Assembly: GCA_032622095.1 (NCBI GenBank)
Contig: CP136062.1
Location: 140,634,351-140,698,350 of the forward strand
Reading direction: 5' to 3'
From: Siphonodentalium dalli
Lineage: Eukaryota > Mollusca > Scaphopoda > Gadilida > Siphonodentaliidae
Length of the DNA stretch: 64,000 nucleotides
The first letter of the stretch is position 1; each line of letters starts with the position of its first letter. Under the pieces are notes generated by a model. That model did no database searches. It saw only the letters and a list, made by a program, of their open reading frames with translations, and was not told the origin of the DNA. This document shows positions 46,363-58,876 of this stretch, piece after piece. A program made the position numbers and the translations under genes.

Positions 46363-46676
46363 ACCGACCAATCATATGTTTCAGTCAACAAAGTTCGAGG
46401 TCGAACCATGTGGAATTCTCATTTCTGTTCGTTTCAAAAAACGTTCCCTTTAAAGAAACTATACAGAGAAGATGGGGCCTTAGCAGAACGAGGTCACCAT
46501 AGGGAGAATTTGGTGATGCTAGCCCCCTATGCGGGATAGTGTCACTAAATTCGTCCTCTGGGGACCTCATTCTGCAAATGACAGGCACACTAAATTCAGG
46601 CTTGCACCGACCAATCATATGTTTCAGTCAACAAAGTTCGAGGTCGAACCATGTTCGTTTCAAAACACGTTCCCTT
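46209..46676. repeat. Local tandem duplication of ~235 bp across the MITE right end
   Basis: AAAGAAACTATCCAGAGA...GGCCTTAGCA...TTGCACCGACCAATCATATG...TCGAGGTCGAACCATGT...ACGTTCCCTTT occurs at 46,209-46,452 and again at 46,452-46,676, with small differences. It therefore postdates the MITE insertion. Confidence 0.85.
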
Positions 46677-47394
46677 TGTTCAATGTGTCTAGATATATGT
46701 GTGTATATATGAGCTCCAAACCAACAATATATATATATAATGGGTTTTCGATCTCACATACGTCCGTTCATGCATCCCTTCATTCGCGGACATACTGAAC
46801 AAGAGTTTCACACCCTATCGTTTTGTATAGAAAAAAGTTGACATGATCCAGAACACTCGATAGGAGAAAGTGCATATAATTTACTTTGTATTGGCAATCC
46901 TTTGGAACAATAGCCAGTTGGCCACACCCCGAAAATCCTGACCGTTACAATTAAAATATAGATACATCCAAGACATAAGAGAAGAACGACGGTTCCGATT
47001 TTTTGAATGATATTAGGTGTGCGACAAGAATCTACATAATGAGGCGCATGAAAGGTGCATCTACATTATGATCTATGCCATGCATTTGTAAATATGTTTA
47101 ATCTATAAGTCACATGCACCGTTTCATGAATTCAAAGTCATTGCTACCGAATACGGTACAACTTTCCAACATACGAAGCTGGAATAATTTTTTTGGGATG
47201 TGACTAATTCACAATCACGAAGTATTCCACTATCAAAAGACATCAAGCTGTACTGTCAAAATGTCTACGGAGACACCCTGGATCTCCGGACTCTTTCAGT
47301 CAAAACGGTATTTTATCGGATTTTGAGCGGACGCGACGAGCGAGCCAATATTTAAATGGCACACTCAGGTGATATTCCACTAAACCACGCAGCA

Positions 47395-47535
47395 TCAAAA
47401 TACAAGAAAACCATAGTCATAAATGGTAACGCCACCAAGATCATATTATTAGCCATAAATATAAATTATAATATAAAATATATTGGTTACATCATGAATG
47501 CACCGCCTCAGAATTCCGTTAAAACAACTAATCCT
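47395..47535. repeat. Dispersed repeat family R2, copy 2
   Basis: Direct-orientation relative of 41,690-41,850. The 82-codon frame across it is not conserved in the other copy. Confidence 0.6.
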
Positions 47536-49370
47536 TCAAATTATTACAAAAAACTACAGCTTATTACTGCAGGTTTTTCATTCACCAAACCAAAAAGCTT
47601 CTAAATTCGGATAAAAAATTGGGTTCCCGCCATAAAATCTTCAAGTGTGCATGACCAAGCCATTGTTCATACCTAAACATCGAACGCAATTAACGCGGTC
47701 ATAATAGTTACATACTGCAACTATAAGACATCCATCGAATACACACCCCACGAAAATCCGAAATGTGTTGTCCTGCGAGATATTTTCGTGGTTTCTAATT
47801 GATTTTCTGAAATGAATTACTTTACTCAGTTCGACGAGACTTGGCCAATACATATCATGTAAACCGTCAAGCTACGACGTCGGTGTGCTGTTTAGATTGG
47901 CAATTCACTGTACTCGTCGTCGTGAGCCACGAGCTTTCCGCGAAATAAGATCGCTAATCACAACGGATAGCCCTCGCTGGCTGCATACAACACAAAGTCT
48001 CGGACAAATCGTCAAGCTAGAAATACACAATGAAGCCAGTTGCCAAAAAATGTATCTATTTGGGTAGCGAAAACGTCGCAGCATGGTGCTCATCGCATTT
48101 CATAATCCAAAGAGGTGACAGGCCTGTGAAACCGAAATCGCCTTCAAATCAAATCGCAGACTGGAAGGGTCTTGAAATATTGGCGTGGTTGATGTCAGAT
48201 CCAAATCTAGGAATCCCTCTTCCCCCATCAGTTTTGCGTCTATCAGGCCACCCATGATAACAACGAACTGAATTTCCACCACAGGTGACCTGGCATGTGT
48301 ATCTGTATATTGCCACAATATATCACGAGAATCCCGGATCGTACGTTGTGACTGGTCGTATTATTGACAATAAACAGGTCATGATTATCGCATTGTTGCA
48401 AATGAGACAATTGAAGTTTTAAAGGACTGTATACCAAACACGGGCTGTCAATTGTAAAAATGGTACAAAATATTGATGGTGCGTCTTCGTAAAAACTCTT
48501 ATCCGTTGTCGTTTTGCGAAAGGACTTTTTGGCCACACGGATAGACTTACGACTACCAATAGCTATCCGTATTCGTAATCGTAAGGACGCGAAAGGTATC
48601 TAATATCGGAATTTTCGGGTTTAATAACACCGGCCGTAGACGAGTGAGCGAACCAAATGTTCCAGGTTTCCCGTAGACAGTATGCCGCTAACTTATAACG
48701 TCGAAATATAGCGTCCATGGGCCCATGGGGGTGGGCACCCGGGCTCTCCCGGGCAATACTAAGTCTCACCGTCTTGTAGACACCTGGCACATCGCACTGA
48801 TATCAGAAATCAGATCAGATCAGATCAGAAATTTATACAATGATCCCAGCGATGTGTTTCTGATCACTTAACGCGGTTAACTCGAACAGGTGCATGTGCT
48901 AACACTGATAGTTTGGTTCAATCACGATTAAAAAGCTAATTCACCCGGTCACCTGGGTGCATACAATTCTCGCAGTTTGTTTGCGTTCCAGAATTGGAAC
49001 CCAGACAGCTAACAGACCCGGTCCGACAGTGAACGTTTTAATCCGAAGCCAAAACCCAACTGTGAAGTGTGAAAGGTTTACACATTGTTTGGGGGTGTTG
49101 TTAGTTTTGTTTTCTTTGTTTTGTTTTCTTTGTTTTTTGCAACGGATCAGTTTTCTCTCTCTCGCTCACTCTAAATTTGTTGCTCATACATACCATCATA
49201 CACTGTTAAAAATATATATAACCAAACGATGTACCAAGTACCATTAATTGGTTCTTCGAGGCCAATTTCAAGTCGAATTTGGATCGAATTGTTTGTTATG
49301 AATACAGTATCATATGACACTGCATAAACGTTGACTGTCGTTTTTTTTACATATGTTTTATTATCTTCAG

Positions 49371-49596
49371 ATGTGAAAGTGGGACTGGGAGGCTATGCAT
49401 ATCTACAGCATCGCCTGCCAAATTCCCAGAGACGGTAACACTTGCAGGATTGACACCAGAACCAAATGAACATACGGACCGTATTCTGAACCTTCCCACA
49501 AGTTACAGGGATCTGGGGAAGGATGATGACTGGCTGAACATTCTACAGAGCAAAATAGCAGACATAACGAAACGATACAAAGATACCGGTGTTTAG
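49371..49596 (+). CDS. THNSL2-like: THNSL2-like, last exon and stop codon
   Basis: Acceptor TATTATCTTCAG; the first base completes the Pro codon begun at 45,767. The exon encodes 74 residues beginning CESGTGRLCISTASPAKFPE, then TVTLAGLTPEPNEH, DWLNILQSKIADI and a TAG at 49,594. The C(I/L)(S/A)TA(S/H)PAKFPE motif is the conserved C-terminal signature of threonine synthases. Open throughout, with a normal family-length C terminus. Confidence 0.95.
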
Positions 49597-49906
49597 CATT
49601 GATGGTCATTTAGGAAACGACAAATATCAGAGCCTGTAAAAATTACGGAAAACAATGCAATACATAGCACATAAATTGTCACCATCGTGTAGTTTTCTGC
49701 ATGGGTCCCATAGCCAAGATGAACTTCATAACTTTTTTTTGACTTGGTACATGTGCATGTGTTTTTTCAGATTATAATCTCAGTTTACATGTATGTCTCT
49801 TGGTCATAGTCAAATCCTTAATTATGGACTACTACTCACTGCAGAAATTGGAAATTTCAGACTTGAGAATATTTTTAGATTAACTGTTCTGCATCTTATT
49901 TCAAGA

Positions 49907-49912
49907 AATAAA
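49907..49912 (+). promoter_or_regulatory. Polyadenylation signal AATAAA
   Basis: Canonical AATAAA 311 bp after the stop codon of the THNSL2-like gene, followed within about 40 bp by a T-rich tract, as expected for a 3' end. Confidence 0.65.
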
Positions 49913-49935
49913 AGTTATCAGCATGGAAACAATTA

Positions 49936-51330
49936 TTATAATCCAATGTCTTTTTTTTTTTTGGTGGGATTGGCGAATCTGGTAATTTGAAGTTTGACTC
50001 CGACCCGCACTAACGATTAAGACATATAGTTCGTTGCTGCCACTGTACCATACCGAAGGGTATGTCCGGAATAGTTCCAATTACGGGCCGAATTACGTAA
50101 TTACAGTTCCCATTTAGCTGACTCCCAACAAATTACAGGCATGCTGATTCCCTTGAGGAAGTCCAGACATTCTGCCTAATTAAGAGACTGTTCTTGTCAA
50201 TATGCCCCTGTCTTATTGGGGCGATACATTTTTTTCTGGACACTGGTAATGAAGAGGTATAGAACTATATATCTAATCCCAACAGATGTATATCGATAAT
50301 TGCCTATATATAAATTGTTAAACTTCATGGCATGACATTTCCATCTTAACAATATAACAATTCTGTCGGTCGCACATTCTGTCAAGTATGATTTATGCAC
50401 GGATGTCGCATCGAGACGTTGTATGACAGCGGTGCACTTGAAATGATTCCATGTGGATGTATAATGTAGGCCTGTGTAATGGTATAGTGGTGTATTTAGC
50501 TGATAATAGTCAGCAGATCACCCTCAATCCAAACTCCTACGGCTTTACCGATAATGTAATTCTGTCGTGTGCGTATTCTGTAACAACGTTCTGCTTGTGC
50601 GTGTTGAGTTCCCACTATCTAAATCGATGTCAGTCTCCGTTCGTTATAGGATCCAATTTCAGCAATTTAAAATTGCGTACAGCTGGCTCGTCTGATCAAA
50701 TTTGTTCTTTTCCCGGTCGCATAAAAACCAAAAGCGTACACTCCCAGAGCTATATACTCAGGGGAGGTTTCGCGATGCCGTGGACAATATTAAAGAACTC
50801 AAATCAATCTTCCCAGCGCAATAGCTTGTATACGGGAAGTACCGATATGTACAACCGCCAAATCACTTTATATACTGCACATGGAAACCACCGACTCCTT
50901 TGAAGCAAACTTGCCCCGATACACGAATCGCATTACCTTGCACTCGGGTGGATCCCAAATCGGCGCTTATTGTGGTTGGAACCAGGTTTGCAATCGCTGG
51001 ACGGCCTTATGTTTACATAATGCGACGTGTACCTTACAGAGCTCCCAGTTCCCACTTAACCTGGTTGACCCCGGTTTCACCGCAGCGCATGTGTAAGATA
51101 CAAGCAATAAAAGAGAACACCTAGAGTTTTTGACTACCGAAATATCTTATGAGTATCTGGAAATAAATATCGAAATTTCACGTGCGACTCGGAGCCACGA
51201 ATGAGATGTTTTATGTATATATTCAAACAAAATACTGTATATTCTTTTGATTATATGCACCTTATTAATGCTCAAAGTTACTAAATTAACTCTTTCTTAA
51301 TTAAATTATTAAGTGTAACTCAATACTTAA
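49936..51330. other. Unassigned stretch, 3' flank of the THNSL2-like gene
   Basis: Contains a 150-codon plus-strand frame (50,451-50,903) and several overlapping shorter ones. None shows a domain, and composition does not rise above background, so I do not call a gene. No repeat was resolved. Confidence 0.3.
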
Positions 51331-51334
51331 TTAA

Positions 51335-51781
51335 AGGTACTCAATCCGATCAGACGCTCCTAAATTACTATTTCTTTGGCTCCGGGGGTAAACAATATTT
51401 GATTCGAGTCGAGGAACCCACCCATCAAAGCTCAGATCGATCAGATATCGATTTTTGAAGTTTGTTACTTCTCGAGATGTGACCCAGAAACACGTGGTCA
51501 AACGGAGGATCTCGGACAAAATTGCGGATGAAGATGGATAACTCTAAAATTAAGTGGTAATACGGTCAAATTTCGTGATACTTTAGTGATAATACGGCCA
51601 TATTTTGTTGAACAAAATGTTGATAAATAACAAGTTTTTGGAAATTTGATACCATAGTTGACAGTGGTTAGCATTATTTTGTTGCAATAAATAGATTATG
51701 ATAACTAAAGCGTATTTTGAAGAAATGTTGATGGTGTTGTATCTTGATGGTATGGGGACGGTCTGATCGGATTGAGTATCT
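51335..51781. mobile_element. TTAA-flanked MITE, family A, copy 5
   Basis: TTAA at 51,331-51,334; left end AGGTACTCAATCCGATCAGA, right end ATCGGATTGAGTATCT, followed by a worn ATAA. The interior matches the family members at 14,402 and 61,111 more closely than the fully palindromic copies at 2,362 and 20,085. Confidence 0.85.
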
Positions 51782-51903
51782 ATAAAGAGCGCGTGCATGT
51801 CGGTGTTCACAAACATGCAGGGAGAGTCCGCCCGGTATATATGTATACTGCATGGGTGTATATTGATTCGCGCTCGCACAAACCGCCGGCAAGGTATACA
51901 GTG

Positions 51904-51905
<2 letters not shown>

Positions 51906-51941
<36 letters not shown>
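51906..51941. repeat. (TA)n microsatellite
   Basis: About 18 TA dinucleotides. Confidence 0.95.
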
Positions 51942-52091
51942 TATTCGGAAAGTGGACAATAGAGTCAAAAGATGGCCACCAAAATGACAATTATTTCTTT
52001 GTTTATTTTGTTGATCGAAATCGGCCAGTGGTTACCAGAATAAGAAATGCTTCATGATTTCGGCACTTGTGTGTCAAATATATCAATATAC

Positions 52092-55000
52092 TCATGCCTC
52101 ATCCTCGCCATCTATCATAACCTCTTCTAAATTCATGCAGCCCTCTCCACGACAATCTCCATAAGCGGTAACACATTTCAGACCATGTTTGCGACATGTA
52201 CACACATTGGTGTCACATGGTTTTTTATGACATCTTACACTTGCACCGTACAAACTTGAGCAATTCGTCTGGGGTTGCATTATGATCAGCCATGACTGGG
52301 GCAAGATCCGCACCACGACGTTCCCAACCCCATCTCTCAGCATTCAATAGGTCGTTATTCAGTGTTCTCCAAGTCATCACCTGGAGATGAACTCTGAGAC
52401 TGCATGTGATAGTATGCCGCTCGTTCTGTTGGTGGGAGTTTTTGGGGCTCTAACGCAGTCTTGCTAGAAGACACCATATCCATAAACTTCGTATACTGAA
52501 GTGTATATATATTTAGTGAGTCTTCTTTCTTACCACTACACACTACAACGAAAAGCCGCATGCTGGCCTCTCCAATGTTTTTTTCTGATTAGCACTAGAC
52601 TCCTGTATGAGTGATGAGCACTGCCTTTGTCAGATTTCCAAGCATCGGATTGGAAAAATATGTCGGCCATTTTGGATTTCCAGTGATGGATCAAAAGAAT
52701 AATCAGATCTGTATCGTCCCGATAACTCTTACGTTTCTTCCATGTGATGCAAACTCTAGGGCATGATAAACTATCAGAGTAGCCGCGTCTCCACTGCTGT
52801 TATGACTGCATGCCCATCATCCGATAAGAGGCACCCAAGCAAGTTGATGAACTGACTTTTGTTTCTCTCATTTGAGAGGATTTTTTTCTGGTTATTGTGG
52901 CTCTCTGTTGTTTCAATGACCCGAACTTCGGCACATGTTTTGCCAGATCGCCGGCTCGTGCACACCAAACCAGGTTTGTAAACTAACCATTTCATCGAAA
53001 TCACGCTTTCGCCTAGATTCTCCCATTCCAATGTGCTGCTCGCTGGTACCATGTCGCATTTTGGTCAACTCGGTCATTGCATCGTGTATCTATGCACATC
53101 TGTGCATACTGAGTATCCACTGCAAACGTACCGTTTCTGTCAGTCATCTACCTCGAGTTAAACCCCCTGACTCTGATATATCTCATCAGTATTGGTTCAA
53201 TAATAAGACCGGTTGATAACCCCGCCAAGAATATGCTACTTCTATGGGCTACATGGAAGCCATGTTCCGCAATACACTGATGTACCCAAGGGTGCTTCAC
53301 TGGTAATTCTAGCATCATTTGGAGATATAGTCGCAGCTCTTTGCGTAATTTATATGACTAGTGGCTGCGAAGAGGATCAGCATCTTACCCAATGTTACAA
53401 CATGCAGGTTCCAATCCCCTGTTCGCTCAGCACGGATAAAGTTCTTTAGGGTTTGAACATAATCCATATTCTGCACCCACAATTTTGCTGTGAGGGATTC
53501 TTTGACAAACAGTGATTTATAACTATTGATACATTGCTCGAGCTTCAACAATTCAGTTGAGTCCGCAGCCGCTGATATAAGAACAACTCCAATTCCAATC
53601 TCTTCACATTTTTCGTATTTATTCCATTTCACTCTGGTGCATTTTGCCCATCGTATTTTCACCAACAACGTGGACATCAGTCGGTTGCACGTGTGAGGCT
53701 GCTATGTCATCTTGTTACCGTATCGATTGATTGTCCGCAGAACTGCCGTCTTTCTAAACTGGAACAACTTCAGCTATCAACTTATTGAAAAGCGCAGCCT
53801 CAACTAGGTAGTGACCACGCAATGCCATCGACACTGCCTTTCCAGATATCATATGGGTCACTGTGTTCTGACCGTACACTTTCTCCAAAGCTTCTTCTAA
53901 ACCCGACCCCTTCATCATCGAACCGATACTCCCCATGAAGCTCATTACAGTGAAATCCTCCGAGCCTACACACTATGTTCACCGACTTAGAACTTATTAT
54001 ATGTACAGCCTTGAACCACAACGGCTGGTCGAAAGTGATACATGGCGTGTGTGTGTTCAATATACGTGCCTGTTCCTCAACATAAATGAGTGTAGAATAA
54101 ATGCAATCGTCATCTGACGGATTCAGATCGATGATGGGAAGGAACAGAACATCTTATTTCTCAGCGGGCAGAATGTCGTCCATGCAGCGAGTAAGCACTT
54201 TGCATGAAACCTGACCAGTTCGCGCTAGGTTTTTCACTCTTACTGAAAAAGCATGCTGAGTGCCACAGCATATCTGTGCTGAGGTCGGATGGGGGGGGGG
54301 GGGTTAGGGTGTGGCCAAATGCCAATAACATCAACATATTGAGAGATGGACACGTCTTTATCCTTCACGAGCTCATCAACCGCTTTTGTCTCATGATCAC
54401 ACGCGACTTCATGATCAGTGCTGATTGATTCATGGGTGCAGATATTGCAACCATCCCCATACCATCCATCCAGCGTTGCTATGTAGTGGTCGACATTATC
54501 GGCCACCCAATGAACGAAGGCATCGGGTGAATAGTCAGTTAGTATTTGACTGGGCGTTTCGGTCTGAATGACGGATTGCTTGTACCTCTCAACTTCATCG
54601 TGGGTAACAGAATCCCAACCGGGATAACTCGTTCACTAGCCATTTGGAACCAAACACATGGTCCATTTCTACGCCAAGTCCAAACAGCGTTGGTGTTATA
54701 ACCAAACACGGACGCGCGCCCTGCACAATGGAATGACCGATGCTATTCTGCTTGACATTGGACGGAATTAAAATCTTTGGTAAAGGCGTTGCATGTGACT
54801 CGGAATCAAATTTCGCCCCCGACTAATACTAGATATAGCGTCACTGGATTGGTTCGATTCGCGACTGTAATCGGCCCGGTCCCTTATTTGTGCTTTTATT
54901 ATTCTTGCTCCAGTCAAGACAATCATGTTTGCTTCGGCATCTAAATCCTGTTTTTTATCAATGTATACCATTTTTCAGTTATAATGAATTTGCCCATATT

Positions 55001-55844
55001 TCGAAAACAAACGACATCCTTCCGTCCCTTAACCCCAGCAAAGAAAATAAATTCTGCATAGTATTCCTCTAAGTTACCTTTCAAACATTAAATAGTATAA
55101 ACCACTGACTAGCCTGCGGTTTCAACCATTCTGGAATGTAACTCACTAACGGTGTATAATTCAGCACCAGCTTCTGTCTCGAACCAAGTACACATCTTTC
55201 CGAACCAATGTTGCATACCCTGAGCTGATCATCGACCTACTTTTCCTTTCTCGGGTTGATTCACATCCTTGCCTTGGAAGAATCGAGCCAGACATCCGTG
55301 GTGGTAAACGGCCTCTGCTGCTACCAAGTCAATGCACCATTGAAGGCGCTTCCCCATGCCATATGCTAAAGCATCCTGTCTATGAGCACAGCATGGTAAG
55401 ATATTGTCCCTGAAAGGGAGGGTCTCTACTATGCTCATTGGTGTGGGTCTACCTGAGTGTCTAACGTCAACGCCAGTAGAAACTCCACATATTAAGCAGT
55501 CTTCTGCTATATTGATTGGCGTTGCACCAGATCGTAGTCTTTTCGCGTCTGAAACCACCAAATTCTCTTGTGGCTTTCTGTTTGTGTCGGTAAAATCTCC
55601 GGCAACCTGCATGCACTAGCACCTTGTCGATAGGCGTCACCTGGCAGCGCTCGGTGAGGTATTGTTTCAACTTAGGTCGCCCCTGTTGTCCACAAAACCT
55701 TATGGGAGTCACAATACCTTTTACCCCACCTTTACCGGTGGATCATTAACAAAACCAAAAGCACATATGACACAGAGGTCTTCAGTTGGGTCAAGCTCCT
55801 CGCCGACGGGACGATTGTCAGCCATTATCAACAATGAAAAATGA
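52092..55844 (-). pseudogene. Broken member of a multicopy invertebrate gene family (Cys-rich N terminus, XPG-like motif, CXC tail)
   Basis: Successive minus-strand fragments in different frames, in the order expected of one ~1,100-residue protein. Near 55,800: DLCVICAFGFV. At 55,470-55,712: CGQQGRPKLKQYL...VHAGCR. At 55,229-55,590: DAKRLRSG, EDCLICG, DLVAAEAVYHHGCLARFF. Near 54,490: ADNVDHYIATLDG. Near 54,050: ITFDQPLWFKAVHI. At 53,754-53,945: FMGSIGSMMKGSGLEEAL and ISGKAVSMALRGHYLVEAAL. At 53,315-53,620: FVKESLTAKLWVQNM, FIRAERTGDWNLH. Near 52,700: GDDTDLIILLIHHWK (XPG/PIN-like acidic motif). Near 52,480: LPPTERAAYYH. At 52,092-52,240: CTCRKHGLKC...CRGEGCMN (CXC-type). At least six frame changes and an internal poly-G run show it is dead. 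I recognise the block order from many uncharacterised proteins of corals, molluscs and arthropods but know no function. The multicopy nature suggests a mobile or domesticated element. Confidence 0.8.
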
Positions 55845-55860
55845 AATAGAGCGAGAATAC

Positions 55861-56090
55861 ACATGACACGAGAACAATCAATGAAGTAATAATCAAATTA
55901 AACAAACAACCCATGTGAGCACAAATCTCCTGCGTACGTTGTCATCGTTAGGTTTCAACTGGAACCGTGTGTCCGACTCCTAAAAGCTACTTTTATTAAT
56001 TTCACAATTAGAGATATAAAATCGAAGTGATAAATGAGAAATAACTGAAAAATGCGACCTGTGGCTTGCACAACTACAGTGAAGTGCGTT
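55861..56090. other. Unassigned stretch
   Basis: No exon or repeat recognised between the broken gene and the AACGCTCTTTATT repeats. Confidence 0.3.
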
Positions 56091-56265
56091 AATATGGCGT
56101 TCAATGATAACGCTCTTTATTACTGGGGCGCACACATGGCTTATTGTGGTGCTGTCCTCCAACGCTCGTATAACGCTCTTTATGTGTGGTGCGCACGCAT
56201 GCATTCTACTGAACGCTCTTTATTAGTGGGGGCACATATGGCTTACACTGTAGTGGTTCATGCTA
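56091..56265 (+). repeat. Three ~58-bp units with AACGCTCTTTAT
   Basis: AACGCTCTTTATTACTGGGG, AACGCTCTTTATGTGTGGTG and AACGCTCTTTATTAGTGGGG, each followed by GCGCACACATGG- or GCACATATGGCTTA-like sequence. Shares its core word with 35,215-35,400. Confidence 0.7.
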
Positions 56266-56409
56266 TCGTATCATCATATGACAATTATCAATGCGAACTT
56301 GCCACGCATAAGTGGTTTGCGAGCTAACACAAGTAAACTGTTTGTATTTATCTGCAATTCGAAATTTTGTGGCATAATAACGAAACGCCCTGTATTCAAA
56401 TGACTATAA

Positions 56410-56535
56410 CAAAAATTCCCCAAAGCGGATTTTAGACATATTGTTGTCCAAACATTCCCAGTCAAGATGACACCAAAAGTGGCTTTATAACAATTTTTGT
56501 CTCGGTTCACCCTCCAAAACCACCGCAACGACTAT
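56410..56535 (+). repeat. Dispersed repeat family R1, copy 3
   Basis: CCCCAAAGCGGATTTTAGAC, AGATGACACCAAAAG and GGCTTTATAACAATTTTTGT match 10,235-10,330 in the same orientation. Confidence 0.65.
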
Positions 56536-57016
56536 ACTACAATGGTCTCTTACTCTTACAATGGTGTTAATCTTTGTTCTCAATAAAAATCATAAAAAGT
56601 AAGAAGGAACTTTGAAAACTTATATATTGCCGAATATATCGAGCACATATATAACGACTTCAGGTGTCGGTGTTTGGCATATATAATGCATCATGGTTAT
56701 TTTTTCACGTTTTCCACCGAACAGATAGGAACAAAATTCAAAAGTGAAATTAACTTGAAGTTTTGTTATGTTGCATAATATTATACAACGTATATATTGC
56801 ATGTATTTATCAATATAATTTGGTCAGAGGTTTTATTTTACCCAAGTGTCGATTTAAACGACTTTTCAACAATATATTACGCCTACATATATATAAGCAC
56901 ATGCATGTATGTACGAAATTTTTATCACACTATGTTAATTTCATCTACCTTCAAGATCCAAATGGACTCACATGATTGTATATTTTTTTCAAGAAAAGTC
57001 GACACGCAGCCATAAT
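56536..57016. other. Unassigned stretch
   Basis: AT-rich, no exon or resolved repeat. Confidence 0.3.
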
Positions 57017-57020
57017 TTAA

Positions 57021-57950
57021 GGGTCAGATGCACGTTTGGCCAAAATTTCCTGGTATTTCTAAATGGTTTTCTCAAAATCTGTCAGGAATTTATTTGTGAA
57101 ATTTGGTACAAGTGATTATTGTGATACAATATTTAAGAACCGTCGAACAATTGGTTATTATACTCTCATTTACTTCACTTTTATGGCATAGAAAATATTT
57201 AAAATTTCACCGATTTCAGGTACCAAGAACTTCTGTAAATTAGATTTGTTTCAAAAGTGCAGTCCATATATCCATGATATCATATCTGAAGATCATGAGA
57301 GGAGACTTCATTTTTCTTGATTCATGAAATTTTATGATTATTTTCACGTAGAAAGACAACTACCCACAAATAATGTTCAATATTTGAGAATGATCATGTC
57401 ATTCATGTTGTTCAATGAAAAATTGGGCTGAGATGAGTTCCGGGTCATGGCTTCATAACCAAGTTAAAGCTGACCACCATATCTCTTAACAATGTGGCCT
57501 AATTTCCAGTTGATTGTGTTCTGCTTATCAACATTTGTTTTCATTGGGTTGGAATATTTGTGACTGCTTTATTCATCCTTATAATATATGGGGTATGACA
57601 CTATATTATGCAATTAAAAATCTAACTCCACATAATGATACAAATGAAGCCTCCTCCTATGGCGCCAAGACAATAAGCTGTTTGGTGATTGGAGTGTTGT
57701 GTGAAATTATTAATTATTATAGCAGTTCTTGGTACCGAAAGGGACAACAAAGAAAATAATATTTTCAACCTCTCAAATGTATTAAATTCCATTGTTTTTG
57801 TCACCTCTTAATAATTGATCAGCTTCTGCAAACAATGAAGGTGATGATATGGAAAATTCAAGATTTTTCGCCAGATAGATCCAGAGAAATTGTTTGTTGA
57901 AAATATCTGCCATATTTGGCTGAATTTATGCAAAACGTGCATCTCCATCG
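57021..57950. mobile_element. TTAA-type element, family C, copy 2
   Basis: TTAA at 57,017-57,020 and a worn TAAA at 57,951. The ends GGGTCAGATGCACGTTTGGC and GCAAAACGTGCATCTCCATC are inverted repeats. It aligns with 28,239-30,292 and lacks the hAT insertion there, so it records the empty site (single ATGAAGCC near 57,641). Confidence 0.8.
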
Positions 57951-57954
57951 TAAA

Positions 57955-58320
57955 GGCATATTATGGACTTGTTCGGGTGTGTGAAACTGACAAGTTAGTA
58001 TTCCTGAGGTTTGTCAACTGGAGGAACGTAGCATTCTACTAACATCGCCGAAAATCTCAAGCAAATCGACCGTACCACTCCATAGAAAACATCGTCCGAA
58101 CTATACTCATTTGTAAATATTTACTTCTTTATTCGGGACGCAACTATTGGCGATAAACTAATGAAAATGATTTCGCCATCAAGAGTCACTGTATTACTGA
58201 ATATATAAGAATGAATGTGTGTGTTGTCAATTTGGAGATAACATGAGTAACAATAACTACTTTGATCAATGTTATTCTCCATTTCTATTTGATCACCCTG
58301 CCGGGGTGTTTCACGTCACT
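57955..58320. mobile_element. TTAA-type element, family D, copy 2 (inverted relative to copy 1)
   Basis: Directly abuts the preceding element at TAAA (57,951-57,954) and ends CACGTCACT before TTAA at 58,321-58,324. Reverse-complement match to 42,934-43,289. Confidence 0.7.
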
Positions 58321-58324
58321 TTAA

Positions 58325-58872
58325 TGTATCCAGTGATGTTTTGATTATCACATCTCACGCCCACGTGTGGTGTTCCCTTTGGACAGTGGACTACAGAACT
58401 ATTGTAATTGTCTCCACCATTAATACGCTAAACGAGTATCTGTTGGGAGTCTGTGCTCATTTGCCAACATGTTATAATGGCGAGGCTCGCTAATTCGTAG
58501 CAGCTCGCATATAAATTAAGCCACGTATATGACCAATTGTATCCATGATTAGGCTTGAATATTCCTTTAACTACTGCTAAATCTACTATTTCCGAAGGTA
58601 CGGCGTAATGACGATTCGAATTCGGTTGATAACCGCACCATGTATACTCCAAAACTACGTGCAATTACAAAGTCACAATGAAACAGAATGACAAATTAAA
58701 CAATTATGTGGACACACAATGCCTGTATCTACCAATGCAATTGTTCCGTAACAGAGTGTCTATATATGATCATATATATACTCTGTGTTCGATATTTTCT
58801 TCAAACTGTTAATGTATTGTAATGATATATTTGAATGTCCACATAATATTATAGAAGGATACTAAATGCTGT
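58325..58872. other. Unassigned stretch
   Basis: No exon or resolved repeat; a 78-codon minus-strand frame (58,428-58,664) is unlike anything known to me. Confidence 0.3.
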
Positions 58873-58876
58873 TTAA

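Noticed and set aside
47885..48257. Overlapping frames around 47,900-48,260 as extra THNSL2-like exons.
   Set aside because: The 45,634 exon joins the 49,371 exon directly in frame within a conserved motif, so there is no room for another coding exon.
50451..50903. 150-codon frame downstream of the THNSL2-like gene as a new gene.
   Set aside because: No recognisable domain, overlapping frames of similar length, and no promoter or splice evidence. Kept only as an unassigned stretch.
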